Assembly: GCA_027923965.1 (NCBI GenBank)
Contig: AP026969.1
Span: 930,001 to 994,000 of the forward strand
Source: Comamonadaceae bacterium OS-1
GTDB lineage: Bacteria; Pseudomonadota; Gammaproteobacteria; Burkholderiales; Burkholderiaceae_C
Direction of reading: 5' to 3'
DNA length: 64,000 bases
Positions 27,431-35,846 of this stretch are shown here, in pieces. A program made the translations under genes and the position numbers. Within the stretch, counting starts at the first letter, position 1; every line of letters starts with the position of its first letter. The notes beneath the pieces were generated by a model. It saw only the letters and a program-made list of their open reading frames with translations, had not been told where the DNA came from and made no database searches.

Positions 27431-28360
27431 ATGCACAACGCATCCAACCCCCGCTACCGCGGCATTTTCCCTGTCGTCCCCACCACCTTCACGCCCTCGG
27501 GCGAACTGGACCTGCCCAGCCAGAAGCGCTGTGTCGATTTCATGATCGATGCGGGCTCCGACGGCCTGTGCATCCTGGCCAACTTCTCCGAGCAGTTCTT
27601 GCTGTCGGACGACGAGCGCGAGATCCTGACCAAAACTATCCTGGAGCACGTGGCAGGCCGCGTGCCGGTCATCGTCACCACCACCCATTTCGGCACCACG
27701 GTCTGCGCCCAGCGCAGCCGCCGCGCGCAGGACATGGGTGCGGCCATGGTCATGGTGATGCCGCCCTACCACGGGGCCACCTTCCGGGTGGGCGAGGCGC
27801 AGATTTACGAGTTCTACGCCCGACTGTCAGATGCGATCGACATCCCCATCATGGTCCAGGACGCGCCCGCGGCGGGCACGCCGCTGTCGGTGCCGTTTTT
27901 GGCCCGCATGGCGCAAGAGATCGAGCATCTGGCCTACTTCAAGATCGAGACCGCCGGGGCAGCCGCCAAGCTGCGCGAGCTGATCCGCGTGGGCGGTGAA
28001 GCCATCGAAGGCCCGTGGGACGGCGAAGAAGCCATCACCCTGATGCCCGACCTGGATGCCGGTGCCACCGGTGCCATGACCGGCGGTGCCTACCCCGATG
28101 GTATCCGCCCCATCATCGAAGCCCACCGCGCGGGCGATCGCGACAAAGCCTATGCGCTGTACCAGCAGTGGCTGCCGCTGATCAACTACGAGAACCGCCA
28201 GGGCGGCATCCTCACCGCCAAGTCGCTGATGGCCGAGGGCGGCGTGATCGCCTGCGAAGCCCCGCGCCACCCCTGGCCTGAAATGCACCCCGCGGTGCGT
28301 GCCGGTCTGATCGAAACCGCCCGTCGACTGGACCCGTTGGTGCTGCGCTGGGGTAAATAG
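27431..28360 (+). CDS. DapA-family 2-keto-3-deoxy-L-arabonate dehydratase
   Basis: 309 residues from ATG 27431. A DHDPS-like TIM barrel with RYRGIFPVVPTTFTPSGELD at the start, Tyr in MPPYHG, Schiff-base Lys in AYFKIETAG, and the distinctive tail YENRQGGILTAKSLMAEGGVIACEAPRHPW seen in 2-keto-3-deoxyarabonate dehydratases. The product would be 2-oxoglutarate semialdehyde. Together with the upstream dehydratase it defines the non-phosphorylative pentose route. The start is 16 bases after the previous stop. The semialdehyde dehydrogenase is not in the window. Confidence 0.88.
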   Translation: MHNASNPRYRGIFPVVPTTFTPSGELDLPSQKRCVDFMIDAGSDGLCILANFSEQFLLSDDEREILTKTILEHVAGRVPVIVTTTHFGTTVCAQRSRRAQDMGAAMVMVMPPYHGATFRVGEAQIYEFYARLSDAIDIPIMVQDAPAAGTPLSVPFLARMAQEIEHLAYFKIETAGAAAKLRELIRVGGEAIEGPWDGEEAITLMPDLDAGATGAMTGGAYPDGIRPIIEAHRAGDRDKAYALYQQWLPLINYENRQGGILTAKSLMAEGGVIACEAPRHPWPEMHPAVRAGLIETARRLDPLVLRWGK

Positions 28361-28375
28361 CCGTTACTATAGTTT

Positions 28376-28909
28376 TTATAGCTTCTCACGCTGATGGAAT
28401 GAGCGTGAGAGGCCTAAAAAGCTTATAAACCGCCGCGCAGTGCGGCGGGCCCGTCGGGCGAAGGCATGGGCCATGCGCCAGGCGCGTGCGTTTTTCACCT
28501 GCGCGATCACCCCGTCTTTCCACACCAGCCAACGCGGATACCAGCGGCGGAACCAGGCCAGTTGCATCAAGGCCGGTTGCGTCAGCTGGAACAGGCGCGC
28601 CGCCAGAGCCGTGCCCACTACCTTGGCAGCCAGCACCACCAGCAGACCCAGCACTGTGTGGCCCCGGGCCATCCAGTACACCGCCAGCAGCTTGACCGGC
28701 AGCAGGGTCAGCATGGGCACGCACAACACCAGCAAGGCCGCGTAGGGCGGCAGCCGCCGGATCAGCGCTTCCAGCTGCGACCACACCGGCAGGCGCGCCA
28801 GCCGGTCCATGGCCCGCGCCAGCGGTTCCCAGCCCCATTCGCCAAAGATCAGCAGCAGCGCCAACGTGGTGTGAAAGAGGGCCTTCAAAAAACGTTTCAC
28901 GTAGTGCAT
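28376..28909 (-). CDS. Conserved membrane protein, unknown
   Basis: 177 residues. Hydrophobic segments at about 10-30 (ALFHTTLALLLIFGEWGWEPL), 52-80 (PPYAALLVLCVPMLTLLPVKLLAVYWMA) and 85-105 (TVLGLLVVLAAKVVGTALAA) are followed by a basic, Arg-rich tail. I know no function. The last residues (LGLSRSFHQREKL) are encoded by the dispersed hairpin repeat, so the native end may have been altered. It is transcribed convergently to the sugar operon and divergently from queC. Confidence 0.65.
   Translation of the reverse strand: MHYVKRFLKALFHTTLALLLIFGEWGWEPLARAMDRLARLPVWSQLEALIRRLPPYAALLVLCVPMLTLLPVKLLAVYWMARGHTVLGLLVVLAAKVVGTALAARLFQLTQPALMQLAWFRRWYPRWLVWKDGVIAQVKNARAWRMAHAFARRARRTARRFISFLGLSRSFHQREKL
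28379..28413. repeat. Dispersed AGCTGCT hairpin repeat, copy 3
   Basis: TAGCTTCTCACGCTGATGGA then ATGAGCGTGAGAGGC. Arms CTCACGCT/AGCGTGAG pair. It sits between the convergent sugar operon and the membrane protein gene and overlaps the end of the latter. Confidence 0.8.
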
Positions 28910-29001
28910 GCAGGGGCCCAGGTAGACGGCCCGGCAAGGCCGCGGCGTTAGATGGTAAATTGCCCGATTGTTAGTACCCTGTCTGAAGCTGTTCTTAAAC
29001 C

Positions 29002-29700
29002 ATGCATTCCCGCGCCCTTGTTTTGTTTTCCGGTGGGCAAGATTCCACCACCTGCCTGGCCTTGGCCCTGTCCAAGTACGCCCATGTGGAAACCGTGGCC
29101 TTCGACTACGGCCAGCGCCACCACGTCGAGCTGCAAGCGCGTCTGCAGGTTCTGGCCAACCTCAAAACCCGGTTCCCCCACTGGGCCGGCAAGATGGGCG
29201 AAGACCACTTGCTGGATCTGTCGGTGCTGGGCCAGGTCAGTGAGACCTCGCTCACCCGCGACATGGCCTTCAAGATGGAGGAGGGCGGCCTGCCCAACAC
29301 CTTTGTGCCCGGCCGCAACCTCTTGTTCCTGACCCTGGCCGCCGCGCTGGCCTACCGGCGCGACCTGGAAGTGATCGTCACCGGCGTGTGCGAAACCGAT
29401 TTTTCTGGCTACCCCGACTGCCGCGACGACACCATGAAAGCCATGCAACTGGCTTTGTCGCTGGGCATGGACAAGCGCTTTCTGATCGAAACTCCGCTGA
29501 TGTGGATCGACAAGGCCCAGACCTGGGCGCTGGCCCGGCAACTCGGCGGCCAGCCCCTGGTCGATCTGATCGTGGAAGACACCCACACTTGCTACCTGGG
29601 CGACCGCGTGCACCGCCATGCCTGGGGCTATGGCTGCGGCGAATGCCCTGCATGCGTGCTGCGCGCGCGCGGATTTGAGCGGTTTGTAACGCTGGTCTGA
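29002..29700 (+). CDS. queC: 7-cyano-7-deazaguanine synthase
   Basis: 232 residues. The PP-loop [14 protein letters not shown] binds ATP, and the zinc site is [14 protein letters not shown] with the preceding His/Cys of EDTHTCY. The conserved [17 protein letters not shown] and CRDDTMKAM stretches are also present. The enzyme converts 7-carboxy-7-deazaguanine to preQ0 in queuosine biosynthesis. No other que genes are nearby. The length is normal for the family. Confidence 0.95.
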   Translation: MHSRALVLFSGGQDSTTCLALALSKYAHVETVAFDYGQRHHVELQARLQVLANLKTRFPHWAGKMGEDHLLDLSVLGQVSETSLTRDMAFKMEEGGLPNTFVPGRNLLFLTLAAALAYRRDLEVIVTGVCETDFSGYPDCRDDTMKAMQLALSLGMDKRFLIETPLMWIDKAQTWALARQLGGQPLVDLIVEDTHTCYLGDRVHRHAWGYGCGECPACVLRARGFERFVTLV

Positions 29701-29794
29701 ACTCCATGGTGGTCCGGTACCGACGGGGCCGTGACGGATTTCACTCTTGCTTCTCTTCCTTGGCCTCGGCAAGGGGGATCGGGTCGTTAACATT

Positions 29795-29811
29795 TGTTAC
29801 CCAAGGTAACA
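29795..29811. promoter_or_regulatory. Palindrome upstream of prsT
   Basis: TGTTACC (29795-29801), CAA spacer, GGTAACA (29805-29811): a perfect 7-bp inverted repeat 51 bases before the prsT start, preceded by a further GTTAACA. Operator-like, regulator unknown. Confidence 0.45.
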
Positions 29812-29862
29812 TTCTGAAATGTGCGCACGCCTTGTGTGCACTTTCAGTTGTTGGACCCTTGT

Positions 29863-32679
29863 ATGAAGCCATTTCGCCCCCCTTGCCGCGCAATATTCCT
29901 GGCGCTCCTGTGTGCTGCCAGCGTTGCCAGCCATGCTGTCACGGACAGCAAAGCCTCCCGTTTTTACGAAGATGCCTTGGGCCGCTTCGAAAAGCGCGAC
30001 ATCCCCGGTGCCATCATCCAGCTGAAAAACGCGCTGCAAATCGATAAGAACATGTTGCCCGTGCAGGTGCTGCTGGGCAAAGCCTTGCTGGCCAACGGCG
30101 AGGCTGCAGCATCCGAGGTGGCCTTGCTGGAGGCCTTGCGTCTGGGTGTGAACCGTGCCGAGGTAGTCCTTCCCCTGGCCCAGTCTTTTATTGCCCAAGG
30201 CAAACAGAAAATGGTGCTGGAGCAGCCCCAGTTCAACCCTGCGGGCCTGCCGCAGGACATCCAGGTGCAGCTGCTGGTGTTGCGCGCCGCGGCGGCATCC
30301 GACACTGGCGACACCCGTGCGGCGATGCGAAATATCGAAGACGCCCGTGTCGCCGACCCGCGTTCTGCCGATGCCTGGTTGGCCGAAGTGCCTGTCCGCA
30401 TCCGCGAGCACAAGTTTCGGGAGGCGCAAGATGCGGTGGGGCGGGCCATGGCTTTGGCTCCTAACGCGGCAGAAGTCTTCTACCAAAAGGCGGCGATTTT
30501 GCATGTGCAGGGCGACTTGAACGGCGCTTTGGCGTCCTATACCCAAGCACTGCAAATCAACCCCAAACATGCGGAAGCCAGGGTTGCCCGCGCCGGATTG
30601 TTTGTGGATTTGGGTAAGTCAGTCGATGCAGCCAAAGACGTTGCCGAGACGCAGCGGCTGTTCCCCAGAGAGCCGCGCGCAGCCTACCTGAAAGCGCTGT
30701 TGGCCGAAAAAGAAGGCAACACCAAGGCCGCCACGTCGGCGTTGCAAGAGGTCACGGCTTTGATTGACCCGGTTCCGTTGGAGTTCATCCGGTACCGACC
30801 GCAACTGATGATGCTGAACGGATTGGCCCATTACGGGCTGAACGAGCGCGAAAAAGCACGGCCCTACCTGGAGGCCTTCCAGCGTGCGCAAGGTGCCACC
30901 ACCGTCTCCAAGCTGCTGGCCCAGGTGTACTTTGCCGAGGGCAATGTGGACCGGGCTATCGAGACGCTGGAGGGCTACACCAAAGCGATCCCCGGCGATA
31001 GCCAGGCGCTCGTGCTGCTGGCGTCCGCCCACATGTCGCAGGGCCGCAATGCCAAGGCAACCGCCCTGATGCAAGAGGCCTTACTCTCCAAAGATACCCC
31101 CGAGGTGCGCACCGCACTGGGCATGAGCTTGATGGGCAGCGGCCAATCCGGCAACGCCATCGTGCAACTCGAAACCGCGCTTAAAAACGATCCTACCCAG
31201 AAGATGGCAGGTGCCGCATTGGCCGGCCTGTATTTGCGTTCGGGTCAAAATGCCAAAGCGGCCACCGTTGCCCAAGGCCTGGTCAAACAGCAACCCGGCA
31301 ATGCCGGATTTCAAAATCTACTCGGTATGGCGCTGGCCCAGACCGGGAACTTGCCAGGGGCGAAGGCCGCGTTTGAGGAGTCGGCCAGGATTGACCCGGC
31401 GCTGCTGCCGCCGCAGCTCAATCTGGCCCGGTTGGACATTGCCAGCAATGCTTTCGATGCGGCTGCCATCCGGCTTGCCGCCATGCTCAAGTCCAATGAA
31501 AAGAACGTCGAAGTGCTGATGGAATTGGCCAATTTGGCCGACCAGCGGGGCCAGGCCGACGAGGCAATCAGGTCACTGCGCAAGGCCGATGACTTCAGCG
31601 GTTTGCACGATGTGCGCCCCGGCTTGGCGCTGGTGCAATTGCATCTGCGCAAGGGGCAAGTGGCGCCGGCCATCGAAGCCGTCAAGAAACTGTCGATCAA
31701 GGCCCCGGAAGATTTGGCGGTTTTGCTCACCTCGGCGCGCGCCATGCTGGCCAACGCGGACCCGGCGGGCGCCCGCGCAGCATTGACGACCGCCACACGG
31801 GTGGCTGAATTCAACGCACCGCGGCAGGTGGAAATCGCGCTGTTGCAAATCTCCGCCAACAACCTGGCGGGCGCAGCCTACAGCCTGGATAAAGCCCTGT
31901 CGACCAGCCCTGCCAACTTGCCCGCCCAGGCGCTGAAAGCCGAGGTGCTGTTGCGCCAGGGTGATGTGGCAAAGGCGGATCAACTCACCCGGCAGATCCT
32001 GGCCCAGGCACCCAAGCGGGCGGTTGGCTATAGCCTTCAGGGCGATATTGCATTGGCGCGCGGGCAAAATGCCGCCGCCATCGAAGCCTACCGGCGAGCG
32101 CACCAGACCGAACCCTCCAGCGACACGCTGTTGCGCTTGTTCGGTGTGCTGTCGGCGCAAGACGGCGGCAAGGCCGCTTTGCAACTGGCAGACCCATGGA
32201 CCAAGAGCCATCCACAGGATCTGGCGGTGCGCCGGGTGGTGGCTGATTTTTATGCCCGCAGTGGTAACTACGTAGCGGCCCGCACCGCCTACGAGGCGCT
32301 GCTGAAAACGGTGCCGGGCGATGCCAGGGTGCTGAACAACTTGGCCAATGTGTTGTTGCGCTTGAAAGATCCTGCCGCTGTGGCCATTGCCGAGCAAGCC
32401 TTGGCCAAAGACCCTGGCAATGCCAGCGCCATCGACACCCTGGGCTGGACGCTTTTCCAATTGGGTGGCAACGCCCAGTCGGACCGGGGCCTTCAACTGC
32501 TGCGGGATGCGCGCCTGCGCGAGCCCGGCAACCCCAGCATTCGCTACCACCTGGGGGCGCTGCTGGCCCAGTTGGGACGCAAGACCGAAGCGCTGGAGGA
32601 GGTGGAGGCCGCATTGAAACTGGGCCGTGGATTCGAGAGCGCCGCCGACGCGGAAAACCTGGCGAAGACGCTTCGGTAA
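29863..32679 (+). CDS. prsT: PrsT-type TPR protein of the PEP-CTERM/exosortase system
   Basis: 938 residues from ATG 29863, with a signal peptide ending ASHAVT. The rest is a long array of tetratricopeptide repeats (for example FYEDALGRFEKRDIPGAIIQ, EVFYQKAAILHVQGDLNGAL, LGMSLMGSGQSGNAIVQLETAL, SAIDTLGWTLFQLGGNAQS). Length, repeat pattern and start match PrsT, the periplasmic TPR protein encoded with exosortase and exopolysaccharide genes in PEP-CTERM bacteria. The next gene encodes a PEP-CTERM protein, which supports this. No exosortase or Prs kinase/regulator is in the window. Confidence 0.85.
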   Translation: MKPFRPPCRAIFLALLCAASVASHAVTDSKASRFYEDALGRFEKRDIPGAIIQLKNALQIDKNMLPVQVLLGKALLANGEAAASEVALLEALRLGVNRAEVVLPLAQSFIAQGKQKMVLEQPQFNPAGLPQDIQVQLLVLRAAAASDTGDTRAAMRNIEDARVADPRSADAWLAEVPVRIREHKFREAQDAVGRAMALAPNAAEVFYQKAAILHVQGDLNGALASYTQALQINPKHAEARVARAGLFVDLGKSVDAAKDVAETQRLFPREPRAAYLKALLAEKEGNTKAATSALQEVTALIDPVPLEFIRYRPQLMMLNGLAHYGLNEREKARPYLEAFQRAQGATTVSKLLAQVYFAEGNVDRAIETLEGYTKAIPGDSQALVLLASAHMSQGRNAKATALMQEALLSKDTPEVRTALGMSLMGSGQSGNAIVQLETALKNDPTQKMAGAALAGLYLRSGQNAKAATVAQGLVKQQPGNAGFQNLLGMALAQTGNLPGAKAAFEESARIDPALLPPQLNLARLDIASNAFDAAAIRLAAMLKSNEKNVEVLMELANLADQRGQADEAIRSLRKADDFSGLHDVRPGLALVQLHLRKGQVAPAIEAVKKLSIKAPEDLAVLLTSARAMLANADPAGARAALTTATRVAEFNAPRQVEIALLQISANNLAGAAYSLDKALSTSPANLPAQALKAEVLLRQGDVAKADQLTRQILAQAPKRAVGYSLQGDIALARGQNAAAIEAYRRAHQTEPSSDTLLRLFGVLSAQDGGKAALQLADPWTKSHPQDLAVRRVVADFYARSGNYVAARTAYEALLKTVPGDARVLNNLANVLLRLKDPAAVAIAEQALAKDPGNASAIDTLGWTLFQLGGNAQSDRGLQLLRDARLREPGNPSIRYHLGALLAQLGRKTEALEEVEAALKLGRGFESAADAENLAKTLR

Positions 32680-32761
32680 TGTGTCGGCATTGTTTACAAT
32701 CCAACATAGGTGAATGCAAAAATTATATTTAAGCTATTGATAAATATAGGTAATTTTTGTC

Positions 32762-32777
32762 TGGTACGGTTCTGGCT
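32762..32777 (+). promoter_or_regulatory. Sigma-54 promoter of the PEP-CTERM gene
   Basis: TGGTACGGTTCTGGCT: GG and GC separated by exactly ten bases, matching the consensus TGGCACG-N4-TTGC except for two positions. It lies 50 bases before the ATG. PEP-CTERM genes in related bacteria are known to be driven by RpoN with the PrsK/PrsR system. Confidence 0.75.
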
Positions 32778-32826
32778 TAAGTAGTATCAAATTGTATTTT
32801 CAGTAGTAAATCTTGAGGGGAATCAG

Positions 32827-33696
32827 ATGACAAGTAAACGCAACCTTAATGTCGCCAAGTGGCTTGTAGGCAGTGCACTGGTGCTGGTCGGCTCGTCGGC
32901 CATGGCCGACTGGACCTTTGCTAACAGCACTACCGCTGCGCTTACTGGCACCACCATTACAGCAGTCGCTACTGCCATGTCTAATAATGGCGCGGGCAGT
33001 GCGTTTGCTAATGCCACTGCTACTCCTTACGGCGCGTCGTACGGACTTGGCGTGACTGCCTCTGGCGAGTCCACGGCTTCTCCAGACCACTCTACAGACA
33101 ACGTGGGTAGCACAGATGCTATTTTGCTTACCTTCAGCAGCAGTGTTGTCTTGACGGGTATTACTTCTGGTTGGACTTGGAAAGACGATACGTTGAGCCA
33201 AGACACGGCTAATGGCGAGACTTTGGCTCAATTCAACGCCCGCAAAGCATTGCAAACGGCTTCTGATTCCGATGTCAGCGTGTTGCGCTACATTGGTGCG
33301 GTTTCCACGGCTGCTGCTGTTACGGCCTCCACCATTGGTAAGACTGTTCAGCAAATGACGGCTGCCGGGGGCGGGTGGGCCTTGGTGAGCCAGTTGGCGA
33401 ATGTGGTCTCCGACGTATCGACGTCGACTGGTAACACCACCCAGGGCTCTAGCTGGTGGTTGGTTAGTGCCTACAACTCGGGCTACGCAAGTGTTGCGGG
33501 TTCTACCTACAGCAGTGCCGCCAACCTATTGAACGACGGCAACGACTATTTCAAGCTGTTGGCTGTGGCTGGTGTGGCTACGCCCACGGGCCGCGTGCCT
33601 GAACCCGGTTCCCTGGCTCTGGTCGGTGCGGGCTTGCTGGGCTTCCTGGCCAGCCGCCGCAAGGCCAAGGGCGAGACGGCTGCTTTGGCCGCCTAA
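32827..33696 (+). CDS. PEP-CTERM surface/exported protein
   Basis: 289 residues. A signal peptide ends SSAMADW. The middle is Ser/Thr/Ala-rich and low in charge, as secreted matrix proteins are. The carboxy terminus is the sorting signal: VPEPGSLALVGAGLLGFLASRRKAKGE, with the VPEP motif, a hydrophobic span and an Arg/Lys cluster. Exosortase is expected to cut at PEP and release the protein to the outside; such proteins help floc or biofilm formation. It has its own sigma-54-type promoter and a strong terminator. Confidence 0.92.
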   Translation: MTSKRNLNVAKWLVGSALVLVGSSAMADWTFANSTTAALTGTTITAVATAMSNNGAGSAFANATATPYGASYGLGVTASGESTASPDHSTDNVGSTDAILLTFSSSVVLTGITSGWTWKDDTLSQDTANGETLAQFNARKALQTASDSDVSVLRYIGAVSTAAAVTASTIGKTVQQMTAAGGGWALVSQLANVVSDVSTSTGNTTQGSSWWLVSAYNSGYASVAGSTYSSAANLLNDGNDYFKLLAVAGVATPTGRVPEPGSLALVGAGLLGFLASRRKAKGETAALAA

Positions 33697-33730
33697 GTTT
33701 CCTGTTTTCTGGCCGCTTGCGGCCATTCCC

Positions 33731-33759
33731 AAAAGGCACCGAGTTTCGGTGCCTTTTTG
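33731..33759 (+). terminator. Terminator after the PEP-CTERM gene
   Basis: Stem AAAAGGCACCGA (33731-33742) pairing with TCGGTGCCTTTT (33746-33757), then further T. A 12-bp perfect stem with a 3-base loop. Confidence 0.92.
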
Positions 33760-33856
33760 CGTTGGGGCATCGCGTTTTTCGGTTTCATCAAACTTGTGGA
33801 TGCGGGATTGGACTGCATCGACCATCATGAAATCAATTCCATCCCGAGGACGGTCG

Positions 33857-34162
33857 ATGCAAACAGCAGAACGCTTTGGAGCCAAGGTATCCATCGGTTT
33901 GCCAGGGCGAGGCATGTTTTTATTGGAGGCGGCGGAGCCGGGCGGTATCGATGCGGTGGCACGCAGTGTGGGCGGCCAGGTGGTGGCCCGGTTCGATACT
34001 GCCAAGGCTTTGGTGGTGATGGGAGTGGCTTCGTATATGGGTTTGCGCGGATCGCGGGCGGTGCGTTTCATTGGCCCGGTCAACGTGGACCAGCAACGGC
34101 TGACATCGGTCTTGGGGGCATTGAACCTGGCCAAAACGGTGCCTGCGCCCAGGGTTTCGTAA
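33857..34162 (+). CDS. Unknown 101-residue protein, first gene of novel cluster
   Basis: Starts MQTAERFGAKVSIGLPGRGM. It has no signal peptide and no known family. The central pattern (GGIDAVARSVGGQVVARFDTAKALVVMGV then SRAVRFIGPVNVD) suggests a small alpha/beta fold in which a helix and strands alternate; it loosely recalls peptidase-inhibitor I9 domains, but this is too weak to assert. It lies 41 bases before the paralog pair and on the same strand. Its start has no strong ribosome site, so an earlier start in this frame is possible. Membership of the cluster is inferred from spacing only. Confidence 0.55.
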   Translation: MQTAERFGAKVSIGLPGRGMFLLEAAEPGGIDAVARSVGGQVVARFDTAKALVVMGVASYMGLRGSRAVRFIGPVNVDQQRLTSVLGALNLAKTVPAPRVS

Positions 34163-34203
34163 CTGCTGCTGTGTGACCAGCGGCCCACTTCAAGGAGACA
34201 GCT

Positions 34204-34731
34204 ATGGCCGGTAGTGTTGGACAAGAATTACTCGACGTACCCCTGCCCGATATGGTGCTGAAGCTCGCCCTGGGCATCGCCGAGGCACAAAAGGCGCTGG
34301 ACGAGAACTCGGTGGAAACCGCCAAGGCCCTGGCCGAGACTGAACTGCCGCTGGTAATGGGCGTGACCCAGACCATTGCCGCCAATGGCGATGTCACTTT
34401 TGTGAACTCGGCCCCGGTCAACGTGTCGCTGATCCAGATCGGGTTGATGCCCACGTTCTACCAGTTTGCCGAAGCCACCATCGAAGTGACGATGGACATC
34501 AAGACCACCACCTCGGTGGAAACCAGCCTCAAGATCGGTGTCAAAGCCAAGGCCGGGTTTGCCTGCTGGAGCGCGTCGGTGTCGGTAGACGTGTCGCATA
34601 ACCGCAAGTTTGGCAAAGAGGTGCACGGCACCAGCCGCCTGCTGACCCGCATGGTGCCGGTGCCGCCGCCACCGCGCATTGCCCCGCAGCTCACCGTGGT
34701 AGACAACCGTCCACCTAAAGTGCCCGCCTGA
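34204..34731 (+). CDS. Unknown protein A of paralog pair
   Basis: 175 residues, no signal peptide or membrane span. Residues 1-45 are an amphipathic helix (PDMVLKLALGIAEAQKALDENS). Residues 60-125 are beta-rich (NVSLIQIGLMPTFYQFAEAT, then EVTMDIK), and the protein ends with a VPVPPPPRIAPQ Pro-rich strand and tail. The same order occurs in the next gene product, so the two are full-length paralogs. The general layout (helix with AQ.AL, then a strand ending in an EATIE-type motif) faintly recalls DUF2589 proteins; I cannot confirm this. Good ribosome site AAGGAG. It stops two bases before the paralog begins. Confidence 0.7.
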   Translation: MAGSVGQELLDVPLPDMVLKLALGIAEAQKALDENSVETAKALAETELPLVMGVTQTIAANGDVTFVNSAPVNVSLIQIGLMPTFYQFAEATIEVTMDIKTTTSVETSLKIGVKAKAGFACWSASVSVDVSHNRKFGKEVHGTSRLLTRMVPVPPPPRIAPQLTVVDNRPPKVPA

Positions 34732-34733
34732 CC

Positions 34734-35270
34734 ATGGCCACGCTGGACAAGGCCCGTGCCTTTCGCACGCCCATCGTGGCGGCCGATGTGGCGGTGCAGG
34801 AAACTGCATCCACCTCGTTTGCCGACCTGGTGCGCCTGATGGCCGAGGGCATTGCCGATGCGCAAATGGCGCTGGACCGCAGCGCCGCCGAGATGGTGAC
34901 CGAGCTGGCCGAAACCACGGTGCAGATCGTACCCAACATCACTGAAACGGTGGCGGCCGACGGCACGGTCAGCTTCACCCAGGGTGCGCCGCAAACCGTG
35001 TCGCTGCTGGCGCTGGGGGTGAAGCCGACCTTCTACCAGTTCTCGCAGGCCACGGTCGAGGTCAGCATGGACCTGAAGCTGGTGGAGCAAACCAACGAAG
35101 ACGGCACGGTCAAAAAGGGCGGGCTGGGTTTGTTTGCGGAGACTTCCAACATCCGCTTCGAGCGTAAGCTCAACCGCGACGTGTCGGTGCATTCCAAAAT
35201 TACCGCCACCCTGGTGCCCGTGCCCGCGCCGTTGCGTCTGGAGATTCCGCGCCGCACGGTCACCAGTTAA
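34734..35270 (+). CDS. Unknown protein B, paralog of the preceding gene
   Basis: 178 residues. The shared signature reads LVRLMAEGIADAQMALDRSA, ITETVAADGTVSF, VSLLALGVKPTFYQFSQAT, VEVSMDLK and the tail LVPVPAPLRLEIP. An acidic insertion (VEQTNEDGTVKKGG) replaces the Cys/Trp-containing part of protein A. The two-base gap to protein A suggests translational coupling and a hetero-oligomer. No catalytic motif is visible, so a structural or binding role is more likely than an enzyme. Function unknown. Confidence 0.7.
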   Translation: MATLDKARAFRTPIVAADVAVQETASTSFADLVRLMAEGIADAQMALDRSAAEMVTELAETTVQIVPNITETVAADGTVSFTQGAPQTVSLLALGVKPTFYQFSQATVEVSMDLKLVEQTNEDGTVKKGGLGLFAETSNIRFERKLNRDVSVHSKITATLVPVPAPLRLEIPRRTVTS

Positions 35271-35306
35271 CCCACCCGTTGTACCGATAGCAGGAGCATT
35301 CCCGCC

Positions 35307-35813
35307 ATGGCCCTTGCCACCAACCCTTCCGCCTTGCCGCGCGCGCCCCTGGGCAGCTTGCTGGGCAACGCCGGTGCCGCCCTGACCAGCGCCCAGACCG
35401 ACCTGGGTCTGGGTGTCGGCCTGGCCAGCGGCATGGTGATGTCCGAGGCCACGCTGGAGATCAAGGCCGCGGTATCCCGCAGCAGCACCGGCGAACTGGA
35501 GATCGAGCCGCTGTCCTCCGCCCACCTGGCAGGCGCGCTCAACGCCTCGGCCGTGTCCACCATCCGCGTCAACTTTGTGGCCACTGCCGCCACACCGGCC
35601 GTGGCCAGCAACCCGGGCGGCAGCACCGTGCCCGCCAAGTCCAAGGACGAGATCATCAAGGGCTTTCGGCAACGGGACGACCTGCAGGCGCTGGAGCGGG
35701 TGATCGGCCCGCTGGAGGTGCGCGCCACCTTCGTGCCGGGCAGTAGCCGCTGGCTGGTGAACGCGGTGGATGCCGATGGCCGCATGGTGCGTGAGCAGTT
35801 GGTGGCAGACTGA
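35307..35813 (+). CDS. Unknown protein C, related to the paralog pair in its beta region
   Basis: 168 residues. The first part (PLGSLLGNAGAALTSAQTDL) is a short helix; then a strand MSEATLEIKAAVS resembles the EATIEVTMDIK strand of protein A, and ASAVSTIRVNFVATA resembles the late strand before VPVP. The carboxy-terminal half (EIIKGFRQRDDLQALERVIGPLEV) is different. It may be a divergent third member or simply a similar fold. A ribosome site (CAGGAG) lies upstream. It lacks secretion signals. Confidence 0.6.
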   Translation: MALATNPSALPRAPLGSLLGNAGAALTSAQTDLGLGVGLASGMVMSEATLEIKAAVSRSSTGELEIEPLSSAHLAGALNASAVSTIRVNFVATAATPAVASNPGGSTVPAKSKDEIIKGFRQRDDLQALERVIGPLEVRATFVPGSSRWLVNAVDADGRMVREQLVAD

Positions 35814-35846
35814 TCGCCCGTCCTGTGCGCAACCGAGGAACCCAAG

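Noticed and set aside
28910..29001. preQ1 riboswitch ahead of queC
   Set aside because: The 90-base leader shows no preQ1-type hairpin and A-rich tail that I can fold by eye.
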